Shown: positions 34,336 to 46,469, counted from the first letter of the stretch. The stretch: DNA of 53,582 nucleotides from Frankia sp. AiPa1 (GCF_023243075.1 NZ_JALKFZ020000120.1:1-53582), one strand, 5' to 3'. The notes: generated by a model not told the origin, from the sequence alone. Numbers and translations are program-made.

Positions 34336-36837
34336 TCATCCGTTGCGGGCGCACCGGAAGCCGAGGGCCTCCAGTGGCTGGTTGGCGTCGGTCTCGCTGA
34401 TGAAGGTCGGGGCGGTCACGATGTCCTTGAACGACGAGCCGCGGAACTCGAGGCCCCCCACCCGGTCGCGGCCGTTCCACGGCCGGTTGCAGCTGTACGG
34501 CGTGGAATCGCAGGTCGAAGGGCTGCTCGTCCACTCCCAGACGTTGCCGATCAGGTCGGCGATCCCCTCGGGGGTCCAGCCGGCGGCGAAGCGGCGATCG
34601 GTCACGTCGGTGATGGCGGCGTCCGGGATGACGGTGTCGGGAGCGTCGCTTGCGACGTTGGCGTGGGGCGGTGTCGGCGCGGCCCGGCCCCAGGGCCACG
34701 GCCGTCCCTGCTGGCCGCGGGCGGCGCGCTCCCACTGCGCTCCGGTCGGGAGCGTCCGGCCCAGCCATTGGCAGAACTGCGCGGCCTGGTAGGCGGTGAC
34801 ATACACGACCGGCCGGTCGGGTCGAGTGTCGATGCCCTGGTATTCGGCCGGTTCCAGCGGGCGGGAGCAGACGCGGGCCTGGACGCACAGCCGGTACTGC
34901 CGGTTGCTGACCTCGTGCCGGTCGATGGCGAACGGGGCCAGCGCCCGGACCTGCTCGCCGCGGGCGCCGGTCTGGCCCAAGCCGCCCAGCACCGTCGGAC
35001 CGCCGGCCAGGTGCACCATCGGCGAGGCGGCCACGGCCCGACGGTGCAGCTCCCACCGCCGGGCAACCGGGTCGAGCAGCCAGGCGACACCCGCCAGCGC
35101 CGCGGCGGCGGTGAGCGCGGCGATGGCCCGCAGGGCCAGGTCCAGGCGCCGCGAGGCGGCGAGAAAGCGCAGCACCGTCCGGCTCGGCTCGCCCGCGTAC
35201 CGGGACCGCCACTCCCGGGCGTTGTGCAGCCGGCGGCCCCGGTAGAGCAGGGTGCGGTGGCGGCCGGCGCGCTGCCACTCGTGCGCGTCCCGTTCGATCC
35301 GTCGGCGCAGCAGTTCCGCCTCGCGTCCGTCGGTCACCCAGCGGCACAGCGCCGGCCAGGCGGTGATGACGGCCTCGTGGGCAAGATCGACGACGATGTC
35401 CTCACCCTCGGTGCCGCTGACCGTCACCAGGCGCCGTTCGACGAGGCGCCGCAGCACCTCGTCGAACGCGTCCGTCTGCTCGCCGGCGACCCGCAGCGCG
35501 TCCACTGACTGCCGCCGACGGGTGTCGTCCCGGCCGTCGCCGAGGTGAACCAGGCGTAGGAAGATCCGCCTGGCGACCGCCTGCTGGTCCGCGGACAGAC
35601 CGGCGAGGCTCGCATCGGCCCAGGTCGCAAGCGCCGTGGCTACCGCGCTCAGACCGTCGCGGCCCGCGGCCTGGTAGTCATCCAGGGTGATGACCCGCTG
35701 CTGTCGGTCCTCCCACAGCCGCCGCAGCGTCTCCTGGAGCAGGGGCAGCGTGCCCGGCTCGGCCGCGACGTCCGCGACGAGCCGTTCCACCAGCGCCGGC
35801 TCGAGGTGCACGCCGCGGTGGCGGGCGGGCCGCTCGATGGCGGCCCGCAACGCCTGTCCGCGCGGAGGCACGATCTCCACCCGCTGGCCGGCCGGCACCG
35901 GCCACAGCTCGCATCCCATCAGGTCGGGGTAGAAGTCGGCTCGCAGCACACACAGAAATCCGCGGTCGGTCTCCCGCGCGACGAGCCGCAGGGCGCGCAG
36001 GAACTCCGCCCGGTCCGCCGCCGGGGCCTGGACGAACATCTCCTCCAGCTGGTCCACGACCAGCAGCAGGCGAGTGGCGTAATGCCGCTCTGTCAGGTCG
36101 GACATGGCGTCGGCCAGGCTGCGTGAACCTGGCCACTGGAGTGTTTCGCGCAGCACCGCCATCGGATCGGCGCCTGGCCGCATGGTCCGGGAAAGCCAGC
36201 CGTCGGGCTCCCGCCGCGCGAGGTCCGGCAGAACTCCTGCGCTCACCAGGGATGATTTACCGGAACCGGAGGGCCCGATGACGAATATCTCCGGCGCGCG
36301 GCGAACAAGCTGGACAATGCGGGCAATCTCGGCGTCGCGTCCAAAGAACAGTGCGGCGTCTGACTCGGCATAGGGAAGCAGCCCGGGGTACGGGCACGGA
36401 ATGCCTGCCGCGGCAGGGGCTGTGCTGTGCAGGAGTGTCCGCAGACGAGCTGCGGCCGGCTCCCATCCGGCGGGTCGCGTGCAGTCGAGGCGCACCCGAG
36501 CGGCCAGGTCCAGGGGCAGTTCGCAGGGCCGGAGCAGGATCGGCACCAGCCGGTTGCGCTGCTCGTCCACGCTGAGATGCGCGGCCAGCCGCTGGCTCAG
36601 GTCGGCCCAGCCGTCGACCAGGAAGTCCGGAGTGAGGACGACGACGGTAAATCGGCTGCCAATGACCGCGGCCGCGAACTCTGCCAGCAGCACCGCCCCG
36701 GGCTGGAAATCACCCTCGGTGACGATGCGGCTTTCCGGAATGGCGAGTGCGGGCAACAGAAAGCCGTGCACCCACCATTCGTCCCGCGCTGCGTACACCA
36801 CGAAGACGTCGAACCGGTATTCGGTTCGGCTGCCCAT
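34336..36837 (-). CDS. TIR - nSTAND-type NTPase - TM - FGE/SUMF1 protein
   Basis: 833 aa. Residues 8-135 are a TIR domain (FDVFVVYAARDEWWVHGFLL, FTVVVLTPDFLVDGWADLSQ); at the usual catalytic Glu position it has Ser, so NADase activity is doubtful. Residues 148-560 are a STAND NTPase of nSTAND1 type: CPYPGLLPYAESDAALFFGR, Walker A IGPSGSGKSSLVSAGVLP (about 188-200), Walker B TRLLLVVDQLEEMF, then LPLLQETLRRLWEDR and DLAHEAVITAWPAL. A TM segment (AIAALTAAAALAGVAWLL, about 580-598) precedes a formylglycine-generating-enzyme-like domain: MVHLAGGPTVLGG, FAIDRHEVSNRQYRLCV, RTLPTGAQWERAARG, LIGNVWEWTSSPSTC. In these systems the FGE fold usually acts as a sensor rather than a sulfatase modifier. ATG 36837 has a GGGGGA site. 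First of a three-gene run. Confidence 0.93.
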   Translation of the reverse strand: MGSRTEYRFDVFVVYAARDEWWVHGFLLPALAIPESRIVTEGDFQPGAVLLAEFAAAVIGSRFTVVVLTPDFLVDGWADLSQRLAAHLSVDEQRNRLVPILLRPCELPLDLAARVRLDCTRPAGWEPAAARLRTLLHSTAPAAAGIPCPYPGLLPYAESDAALFFGRDAEIARIVQLVRRAPEIFVIGPSGSGKSSLVSAGVLPDLARREPDGWLSRTMRPGADPMAVLRETLQWPGSRSLADAMSDLTERHYATRLLLVVDQLEEMFVQAPAADRAEFLRALRLVARETDRGFLCVLRADFYPDLMGCELWPVPAGQRVEIVPPRGQALRAAIERPARHRGVHLEPALVERLVADVAAEPGTLPLLQETLRRLWEDRQQRVITLDDYQAAGRDGLSAVATALATWADASLAGLSADQQAVARRIFLRLVHLGDGRDDTRRRQSVDALRVAGEQTDAFDEVLRRLVERRLVTVSGTEGEDIVVDLAHEAVITAWPALCRWVTDGREAELLRRRIERDAHEWQRAGRHRTLLYRGRRLHNAREWRSRYAGEPSRTVLRFLAASRRLDLALRAIAALTAAAALAGVAWLLDPVARRWELHRRAVAASPMVHLAGGPTVLGGLGQTGARGEQVRALAPFAIDRHEVSNRQYRLCVQARVCSRPLEPAEYQGIDTRPDRPVVYVTAYQAAQFCQWLGRTLPTGAQWERAARGQQGRPWPWGRAAPTPPHANVASDAPDTVIPDAAITDVTDRRFAAGWTPEGIADLIGNVWEWTSSPSTCDSTPYSCNRPWNGRDRVGGLEFRGSSFKDIVTAPTFISETDANQPLEALGFRCARNG

Positions 36838-37056
36838 GAAAATCCCCCAGGGCTGGCGTTTCTGTCGGTCGACGGCGAAGGCGGCGCGGCAGCTCGGCTC
36901 GTCGCCGAAAAAATCCTCTCCCGAGGATCGCCGATGCGGTGGCCTGGCGCCAGGGGTTTTTCAGGCCGATTGGCTGTCTCCAAGCGGACACCTGGGGCGC
37001 GCGCATTCGGCCACCCATCGCACCTGCATATGGCAGGGACGCTGTCGGTGCGAAAT

Positions 37057-38271
37057 TCAGCTGCCGGTGGGAGCCGCGCTGGTCGAGGGCGTTGACTCGT
37101 CGGTCGCAGCGGGGGTGGGCTGCGGCGTGGCGGCCGATGCGGCGCTGGCGTTGGTGGGCGGGGATGAGCCCGGCGTCGGGTCGGGCCGAGGAATCGGATC
37201 AGGCGCGTCCGGTGCCGTGGTGGGTTGCGGCGACGGGCTCGGCGGCTCCGGCGTCACGGGGGTCACCGGCGGGACGCTGGGGGCCGGCGTGTCGTCCGGC
37301 CGGGTGCCGGATGTCGGCTGCGCGGGCGTCGGGTGGGTAGATGTCGGCTGCGCGGACGCCGGTGAAGTAGACGTCGGTGGAGCGGACGCCGGTGGAGCGG
37401 ACGCCGGTGAAGTGGACGTCGGGTGGGTGGGCGTCGGCGGGGTGGATGCCGCCGACGGCGGGGGTGCGGACGCAGGTCGGGAAGGGGGCGCACCCGGTGT
37501 CGGCGATCCGCTGCTGGGGAGGTCGGCGCTGGGAGTGTCGGACTGGTCGACGGACCGACCGGACGCCGATGCTGGGGTGGAGGCCGTCGGCGCCACCGGT
37601 GCCGGCTCGGCGTGGGCGGGCGCGTCCACGGGTGTGGATGTCGGTCCGTCTCCAGGCAGTGAGCTGGTGTCACCGGGAGTTCCGGCCAGGGTTGATGCCG
37701 CGGCTGGGGGCGGCTCGAGAATCGGTGCCGTGCCCTGTCGGGCAAGCATCACCGGCACGGTCCCACGCCGGTCCATGCGGTCGCGCCTCCACCGGTTGGC
37801 GGCACGCGAACCGGTGGAGGCGGAGGTGACCGGGCGAGCCGGGCCGGCACCTGCGGACGAGGATGCGGGCAGGACGATGACCTGACCGATCGGTCCGGGA
37901 TCCGTCGTGGCGATCAGGCGTGGCAGGGCCTGGTCATCACCGGTGGTCGGCTGCGTGACCGGGCCCGTCGCGGAACCGACCGCACTGCCCGCCGACTGCG
38001 CTCCCGACCTCGTCTCCATCGCGGCGGCGGAGAGCTTGGGGCCGAGCCCGCTGGTGAGCAGGACGACGGTGGCAATCAGAGCGAGGATCGCACCGGTGGC
38101 AAGGGCGGCATCGCGGCGGGCCCGGCGCGCGGTGGACATCGATTGCCAGGCCGGGGCACGCAGCCGGGCATGCCGGCCGGGACGCCGCGCGGTCCGTCGA
38201 GCGGGAGCCGGGCGGTGCCGTCCGGCCACCGACCGATCAGCCCGGGACATCGGCTGGCGGTGCCTGCTCAC
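37057..38271 (-). CDS. Membrane protein with long Pro/Thr/Ser-rich repetitive tail
   Basis: 404 aa. A basic N terminus of about 50 residues is followed by one TM segment (ATGAILALIATVVLLTSGLG, about 58-77). The rest is extracytoplasmic, Pro/Ser/Thr/Ala-rich, with degenerate 5-residue repeats such as TSTSPASAPPASAPPTSTSP (15-bp DNA repeat at 37361-37420). It resembles an envelope-spanning stalk or a cell-wall-interacting linker; no globular domain is seen. GTG 38271 has GGGAGGAG 6 bases upstream. It lies 219 bases upstream of the TIR-nSTAND-FGE gene on the same strand and may belong to the same unit; that is inference. Confidence 0.75.
   Translation of the reverse strand: MSRHRQPMSRADRSVAGRHRPAPARRTARRPGRHARLRAPAWQSMSTARRARRDAALATGAILALIATVVLLTSGLGPKLSAAAMETRSGAQSAGSAVGSATGPVTQPTTGDDQALPRLIATTDPGPIGQVIVLPASSSAGAGPARPVTSASTGSRAANRWRRDRMDRRGTVPVMLARQGTAPILEPPPAAASTLAGTPGDTSSLPGDGPTSTPVDAPAHAEPAPVAPTASTPASASGRSVDQSDTPSADLPSSGSPTPGAPPSRPASAPPPSAASTPPTPTHPTSTSPASAPPASAPPTSTSPASAQPTSTHPTPAQPTSGTRPDDTPAPSVPPVTPVTPEPPSPSPQPTTAPDAPDPIPRPDPTPGSSPPTNASAASAATPQPTPAATDESTPSTSAAPTGS
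37361..37420. repeat. 15-bp tandem repeat in the Pro-rich membrane protein
   Basis: Four consecutive 15-bp units of the form GGTGGAGCGGACGCC / GGTGAAGTGGACGTC, with more diverged units on both sides. They encode pentapeptides of the type SAPPA/STSPA. Confidence 0.85.
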
Positions 38272-38616
38272 GGCGTCTCCTCCCTTCTCGCCGAACTGCT
38301 CCTTCGCGCCGCATTGCCCCAGGCCGGTGGGGGCCCGTGCTTGCCGCCCATGCGGGCCCGTGCGGCGTGCGGTCGTCGTGGCCGGTGGTCGCATCCGGGG
38401 TCGTCGCGGGGCCGTGCGGATCACTGCGGCAGGACCGCGGGCGGGACAGCGGATGGGGGCGACGGTGCCCTCGGGGGTGGTTCGGAGTGTCAGTTGCCGG
38501 GCAGCTTCCGGGGGCACTCTGGCATGACAAAGGAGTGGCTGTCATCCCGTTCTGGCCGGAAAAGCCGGTGTCGCGGCCTCGGGGGTACCCGTAAGAGGGG
38601 CGGGAAGGACAAGCGG
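38272..38616. other. Intergenic region between nadE and the membrane-protein gene
   Basis: About 345 bases downstream of nadE and upstream of the Pro-rich membrane protein, both on the minus strand. I see no clear terminator, promoter or gene. Confidence 0.35.
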
Positions 38617-40941
38617 TCAGCGGGTGGGGCCGTTGCGATCGAGGTCGGCGAGCCAGGCGGCGGGGCTGGCGTCCGAGGGGGCGCGCCAGTCACCGCGGGG
38701 GGACAGCGCGCCACCGAAGGACACCTTCGGCCCGTCCGGCAGGGCGGAACGTTTGAACTGCGAGGTCTGAAAGAAACGTACGAGGAATTCCCGCAGCCAG
38801 CGTTCGATCGTCGGCAGATCATAGGAATGCCGCTCGGACACCGGGAAACCCGCCGGCCAGCCGGCGGCGCCCGCGTCCCGCCAGGCCTGCCAGGCCAGGA
38901 ACAGCACCTTGGACGGGGCGAGGCCGAACCGCAGAATGTGGAACAGGAAGAAGTCGTGCAGCTCGTACGGGCCGATGCGGTCCTGGGTGCTCTGCATCGC
39001 GCCGGTCTCGGCATCGGCGGGGACGAGCTCGGGGGAGATCTCGGTGTCGAGGACCGCGGTCAGCAGCTTCCCCGTGGCCTCGTCGAACTGGCCGGACCCC
39101 ACCGTCCAGCGGATCAGGTACTGGATGAGCGTCTTCGGCACGCCGGCGTTCACCGCGTAATGACTCATCTGGTCGCCGACGCCGTACGTGCACCAGCCGA
39201 GCGCCAGTTCGGAGAGATCCCCCGTCCCGATCACGAACCCGCCATGCCGGTTCGCCAGCCGGAACAGGTAGTCGGTGCGCAACCCGGCCTGGACGTTCTC
39301 GTAGGTGACGTCGTACTGCGCCGCCCCCTCGGCCGCCGGATGGCCGATGTCGTCGAGCAGTTGGCGGGCCGCCGGACGGATGTCGATCTCCGCGGCCTCG
39401 ACGCCGAGCGCCCGCATCAGCGCCCAGGCGTTCGCCTTCGTCCCCTCGCCGGTGGCGAACCCCGGCATCGTGTAGGCCAGGATCGTCGTGCGCGGGATCC
39501 CGAGCAGGTCACAGGCCTTCGCCGCCACGATCAGCGCGTGCGTCGAGTCCAACCCGCCCGACACTCCGATCACCATGCGTCCCCGTGGCCGGACGGCCCC
39601 CTCAGAAGCGTCCTCCGTGACGGTTCCGGTCGACGTGATGGTTCCGGCCGCCAGGGTGCTGGCGGCCGGCGAGGTGGTGGCGGCCGGCAAGGTGGTGGCG
39701 GTTGACGGGGTGGCGGCCGTCCGTCCGGGCAGGGCGCCGCGTCCGCCGTTGACGGCGCGGAACCGTTGCGCGAGCCCATGGACCTGGATGGAGAAGGCCT
39801 CGTAGCAGTCGAGGTCGAGGCGCTCGGGGGTGTCGGGGACGAACGGGAACCGGCGCTGCGGGCGGCGCAGCCCGACGTCCCGGCCGTGCGGGCGGTGCTC
39901 GAAACGGATGGTGCGGAAGCGGCGTTCGGGCTCCCCGGCGTACCGGGCGGCGTCGGCGAACGTCGGGGTGCGCATGCGTTCCAGACGCACCCGGGCGAGA
40001 TCCACGTCGGCGACGACGAGCTGCGGGCCGTCGGCGAACCGCTCCGACGCGGCGAGCAGATCCCCGAGCTCGTGGATGGTGCCCTGCCCGTCCCAGGACA
40101 GATCGGTGGTGCTCTCGCCCGTCCCCGCCGCCGAGTAGACGTACGCCGCCATCGCCCGGACCGACTGCGCCGCCGAGAGCTGCGACCGCACCGCCGCCTT
40201 CCCGACCACGATGTTCGACGCCGACAGGTTCGCCAGCAGGGTCGCCCCCGCCAGCGCCGCGTACGACGACGGCGGCACCGGCGCCCAGTAGTCCTCGCAG
40301 ATCTCCACCCCGACCACCAGATCCGCGAGGTCCGTCGCCGCGAACACGAGATCCGTCCCGAACGGCACGGTCCGCCCCGCGACAGTGATCACCGGCCCGC
40401 CGCCGATGCCGCCGTCCGTGCCGCCGCCGTCATTGCCGGTGCGCTCCTGCCCGGCGCCGGAGGCGAACCAGCGCTTCTCGTAGTACTCCCGTGAGTTCGG
40501 CAGGTAGATCTTCGGCACCACGCCGAGGACCCGCCCACGGGAGATCATCAGCGCCGTGTTGTACAGCCGGCCGCCGCGGCGCAGCGGCGCACCCACCAGC
40601 AGCAGCGGCCCGAGCTCGGCACTGGCCTCGCACACGGCGCCGACGGCATGCTCCACCGCGTCGAGCAGCGCGTCCTGCAGATGCAGATCCCCGATGGCAT
40701 ACGACGAAAGCCCGAGCTCCGGGTAGACGACGACGTCAACACCGTCCGCATCCGCCGCGCGCGCCAGCGCCACCGTCGCCTCGGCGTTGCGCGCCGGATC
40801 CGCGACCGAGACCACCGGCGTCGCCGCCGCCACCCGCACCAGCCCGTGCCGATGGATCGCCCCGAACTCCCGCTGCCGCCGCCCCAGTTCCTGCCGCCCC
40901 AGTTCCTGCCGCCCCGGTTCCTGCCGCACATCGCCTCGCAT
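38617..40941 (-). CDS. nadE: Glutamine-dependent NAD+ synthetase
   Basis: 774-aa two-domain enzyme: an N-terminal carbon-nitrogen hydrolase (glutaminase) releases ammonia that tunnels to the C-terminal synthetase, which amidates nicotinic acid adenine dinucleotide. The glutaminase triad is visible as Glu about 75 (VVYPELGLSSYAIGD), Lys about 144 (VVPKIYLPNSREYYEK) and Cys about 215 (VGVEICEDYWAPVPP). The synthetase P-loop is MVIGVSGGLDSTHAL. Actinobacterial NadE is usually about 680 aa; the excess comes from a Thr/Ala-rich insertion just before the P-loop (ATTLPAATTSPAASTLAAG), a Gly-rich loop near 170-182 and an N-terminal repeat (RQELGRQELGR). ATG 40941 is the only good ATG; the conserved domain begins near residue 26, so the real start may be later. 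Confidence 0.93.
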   Translation of the reverse strand: MRGDVRQEPGRQELGRQELGRRQREFGAIHRHGLVRVAAATPVVSVADPARNAEATVALARAADADGVDVVVYPELGLSSYAIGDLHLQDALLDAVEHAVGAVCEASAELGPLLLVGAPLRRGGRLYNTALMISRGRVLGVVPKIYLPNSREYYEKRWFASGAGQERTGNDGGGTDGGIGGGPVITVAGRTVPFGTDLVFAATDLADLVVGVEICEDYWAPVPPSSYAALAGATLLANLSASNIVVGKAAVRSQLSAAQSVRAMAAYVYSAAGTGESTTDLSWDGQGTIHELGDLLAASERFADGPQLVVADVDLARVRLERMRTPTFADAARYAGEPERRFRTIRFEHRPHGRDVGLRRPQRRFPFVPDTPERLDLDCYEAFSIQVHGLAQRFRAVNGGRGALPGRTAATPSTATTLPAATTSPAASTLAAGTITSTGTVTEDASEGAVRPRGRMVIGVSGGLDSTHALIVAAKACDLLGIPRTTILAYTMPGFATGEGTKANAWALMRALGVEAAEIDIRPAARQLLDDIGHPAAEGAAQYDVTYENVQAGLRTDYLFRLANRHGGFVIGTGDLSELALGWCTYGVGDQMSHYAVNAGVPKTLIQYLIRWTVGSGQFDEATGKLLTAVLDTEISPELVPADAETGAMQSTQDRIGPYELHDFFLFHILRFGLAPSKVLFLAWQAWRDAGAAGWPAGFPVSERHSYDLPTIERWLREFLVRFFQTSQFKRSALPDGPKVSFGGALSPRGDWRAPSDASPAAWLADLDRNGPTR
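40881..40925. repeat. 15-bp tandem repeat at the nadE 5' end
   Basis: Three units of GCCCCAGTTCCTGCC (the last with one change), encoding repeated GRQEL near the start of NadE, or lying in its leader if translation starts later. Confidence 0.88.
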
Positions 40942-41325
40942 TGCTCGAGCCGCACACCGACCACGCAGGCCGTGACGCCACCATCCCACCCCACGCCCCC
41001 CGCGCGCCCCTCGCGCCCCCGCCGTCCAGAAACGCGCTCCGAATGCGGCGTCGCCGCGTCCCGGAGGGTGCGCGGGCTTCGGTGTTCCTTCTACCGGGTT
41101 ACGAAGCCTTTTTTTCCTGGTTTGTTCCAGCAGAAGCGACACGGAGGGCCCCGGGCCGGCTGGCGGCGGTTTCCCGGCCGCGCGATCCGTCACCGACGGT
41201 GCGTGTCAGGGGCCGCGTGTGGAAGTGGTGGCGGCTAAGGGCGCGACATACCGGGACATTCTGGCCGGCTCGACGGGACGGAAGTCCCGGACTGATCGCG
41301 GTATCGGCGGCCGACTCTGGAGTGC
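40942..41325. other. Divergent nadE-nifJ intergenic region
   Basis: About 380 bases holding both promoters and palindromic repeat copy 2 (41082-41142). No consensus NifA/sigma-54 (GG-N10-GC) site stands out in this G+C-rich sequence, and no gene is seen. Confidence 0.45.
41082..41142. repeat. Dispersed palindromic repeat, copy 2 (degenerate)
   Basis: The left arm begins GTGTTCCTTCTACCGGG (41082-41098); the right arm ends CAGAAGCGACAC (41131-41142) after a 26-base loop. Same arm-loop-arm architecture as copy 1, including TACCGGGTTACGAAG into the loop, but with several mismatches and G-T pairs. It lies in the divergent nadE/nifJ promoter region. Confidence 0.75.
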
Positions 41326-44868
<3,543 letters not shown>

Positions 44869-45214
44869 CCCATCCGCCGTGGCTGGGCCGCACCGGTGCC
44901 GGCGGAAGGGAGTGCCGCCGCCGGCACCGGTGCGAGGTTGACCGAGGACATCGGCCCGGACGGGCCCCGACTGCCCCGGGCGGCCCGGACGGCCCGGACC
45001 GCCCGGACCGCCGGACCGCCGGACGGTCCGCCGGGTCGGGTGTGATGGGCGCTACGCCATGGGCGGCCGGCCCGGGTCGGGCACTAGGCTCGCCAGCGGA
45101 ACCCGGAGCGCCTCACAATGCCTGCGCGCCAGCAGATTTCCAGAACGTTTCACGCAGTTCCCGCGATCGCGGTTCTCGCGGTCGCGTCAACCCTGTGACG
45201 AGGAGGATCCGGAG
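44869..45214. other. nifJ downstream / heme-binding protein upstream region
   Basis: About 345 bases. It begins with the nifJ terminator hairpin (44890-44933), then a G+C-only run of imperfect CCCGGACGG-type repeats at about 44975-45035. The promoter of the next gene should lie in 45040-45200. No additional gene is seen. Confidence 0.45.
44890..44933 (+). terminator. nifJ terminator hairpin
   Basis: A perfect 16-bp stem, GCACCGGTGCCGGCGG at 44890-44905 against 44918-44933, with a 12-base loop, starting 22 bases after the nifJ stop. It is the strongest simple hairpin I noticed in the window; no T-run follows. Confidence 0.85.
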
Positions 45215-45796
45215 TTGACCAACGTGGTTGGTTCCGAGTGGGGGCCGCTTGCGGCCCTGGCCGGTGAGTGGGAAGGCGACCAGGGCATCGACATCGCCTT
45301 CGGCAATGTCGAAGGCTCGATGATCACCACCCCGTACCGGGAGAAGATCACGCTCAAGCCGTTCGGTCCCGTCGACAACGGCAGCCAGCACCTCTACGGC
45401 CTCGACTACCGGATGGCCGCCTGGCGCACCGCCGTGGTGGAGGAGAACCCCTTCCACACCGAGGTCGGCTACTGGCTCTGGGACGCCGAGCTCGGCCAGG
45501 TGATGCGCTCGTTCATGGTCCCCCGCGGCCAGACGCTCATCGCCGGCGGCGAGACCACCGCCGATGCCACCAGCTACACCATGCGCGCCGAGCAGGGCTC
45601 GACCAGCTACGGCATCCTGTCCAACCCCTACCTGATCAAGGCGGCGAACACCACCCTGTACGAGGTGGCGATCACCCTCTACCCGGACGGCGGCTGGGGC
45701 TACGACGAGAAGACCGTCATCACCCACGGCCGCGTCCCCGCCGAGCCGGTCATCCACACCGACCGCAACGTCCTGCGCCGCGCCGCCGAGGCTTAG
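45215..45796 (+). CDS. Nitrobindin-like heme-binding beta-barrel protein (FABP-like / DUF1794)
   Basis: 193 aa. The N-terminal LAALAGEWEGDQGIDI matches the Gly-x-Trp-x-Gly start of the FABP-like/THAP4-nitrobindin family, followed by alternating beta strands (YREKITLKPFG, HLYGLDYRMAAWR, VGYWLWDAELGQVMRSF, TTLYEVAITLYPDGGWGYDE) and a C-terminal conserved His stretch VIHTDRNVLRR. Family members bind heme b and react with NO or peroxynitrite; heme binding here is inference. Start: TTG 45215 sits 8 bases after GAGGAGG; GTG 45224 is an alternative. Single gene after nifJ. Confidence 0.85.
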   Translation: MTNVVGSEWGPLAALAGEWEGDQGIDIAFGNVEGSMITTPYREKITLKPFGPVDNGSQHLYGLDYRMAAWRTAVVEENPFHTEVGYWLWDAELGQVMRSFMVPRGQTLIAGGETTADATSYTMRAEQGSTSYGILSNPYLIKAANTTLYEVAITLYPDGGWGYDEKTVITHGRVPAEPVIHTDRNVLRRAAEA

Positions 45797-45884
45797 GCCG
45801 CTACTCGTAGATCTCCGGCCCGCGCCCGGGTCGGGCTGGCGAGCATCACCGTCCGTGGTGGTCTGCGGGGGTGGTGAGTCATGA

Positions 45885-45933
45885 TGTCGCTTCTACAGGG
45901 AATGCGCGTGACTTTGCCCCTGTAGAAGCGACC
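45885..45933. repeat. Dispersed palindromic repeat, copy 3 (perfect arms)
   Basis: GTCGCTTCTACAGGG (45886-45900) and its exact complement at 45918-45932, with a 17-base loop. It is the most symmetrical of the three copies; the centre differs (ACAGGG instead of ACCGGG) with the matching change on the other arm, so pairing is kept. It lies between the heme-binding protein stop and the broken minus-strand gene. Confidence 0.9.
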
Positions 45934-46020
45934 GAAAGGATCTCGGCGGCCGACCAGATGGGCGCGGCTCGCCCGCGTCCCGGTCGCCCCCCGAAGCGAC
46001 CGGGACGCGGGCCCGGCGGA

Positions 46021-46469
46021 TCACAGCGCGAAGTGCTCGTGCTCGACCGCCCCGTCGGGCACGGACCCGAGGTGGCCGAGCACCTCGGCCAGACCCGGCG
46101 CACCTGGGGCGAAGCTGGCGATGTCCAGGTAGACGCACAACAGTGCGTGGAGACGTGCAGGACGAACTCGATCGGGACCTCCGCGAACATCGCGCCCAGT
46201 CCCTCGGTCAGCTTCACCAGGGGCTCGATGAGATTTCTTTGCTGCGCTTGCAGGCCACCGATGCCCGTCAACTCCGCCTGGTATCGCTCTTTCACTCGCC
46301 GCACCAGCTCATAGGTGTGTTCTGATTCTTCGACCTGGTGATAGTTGGCCTCCGCCAGATAGACGAGATCGACTGCGGCGCGGACATTCGGTTCTTCGAT
46401 CAGCCTCCGGCACGCGCGCCGTAGGAGCTCCGAATCCAGCTCGACGTGTTTGTTGTCGCGTAGCCGCAC
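46021..46469 (-). pseudogene. Frameshifted hypothetical gene
   Basis: Two overlapping reading frames together make one credible protein of about 149 aa. The first frame (GTG 46469 down to about 46150) encodes LRDNKHVELDSELLRRACRR, EEPNVRAAVDLVYLAEANYH, TYELVRRVKERYQAELTGIG and ends FAEVPIEFVLHV. The sense then continues one frame over as LHALLCVYLDIASFAPGAPG and ends VEHEHFAL with TGA at 46021. Codon bias switches frame at about 46145-46155, so a one-base loss, or a sequencing error, is likely. Function unknown; mainly helical. The start is unclear and may be truncated at the junction with the LAL gene. Confidence 0.6.

Noticed and set aside
34336..36837. Genuine sulfatase-modifying (formylglycine-generating) enzyme
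   Set aside because: The FGE-like domain is fused to TIR and NTPase modules, there is no sulfatase gene nearby, and the C-terminal part does not show the usual catalytic Cys arrangement clearly; a sensor or binding role is more likely.
40942..41325. NifA/sigma-54 promoter for nifJ
   Set aside because: No GG-N10-GC element with surrounding consensus or TGT-N10-ACA activator site could be picked out of the G+C-rich background.
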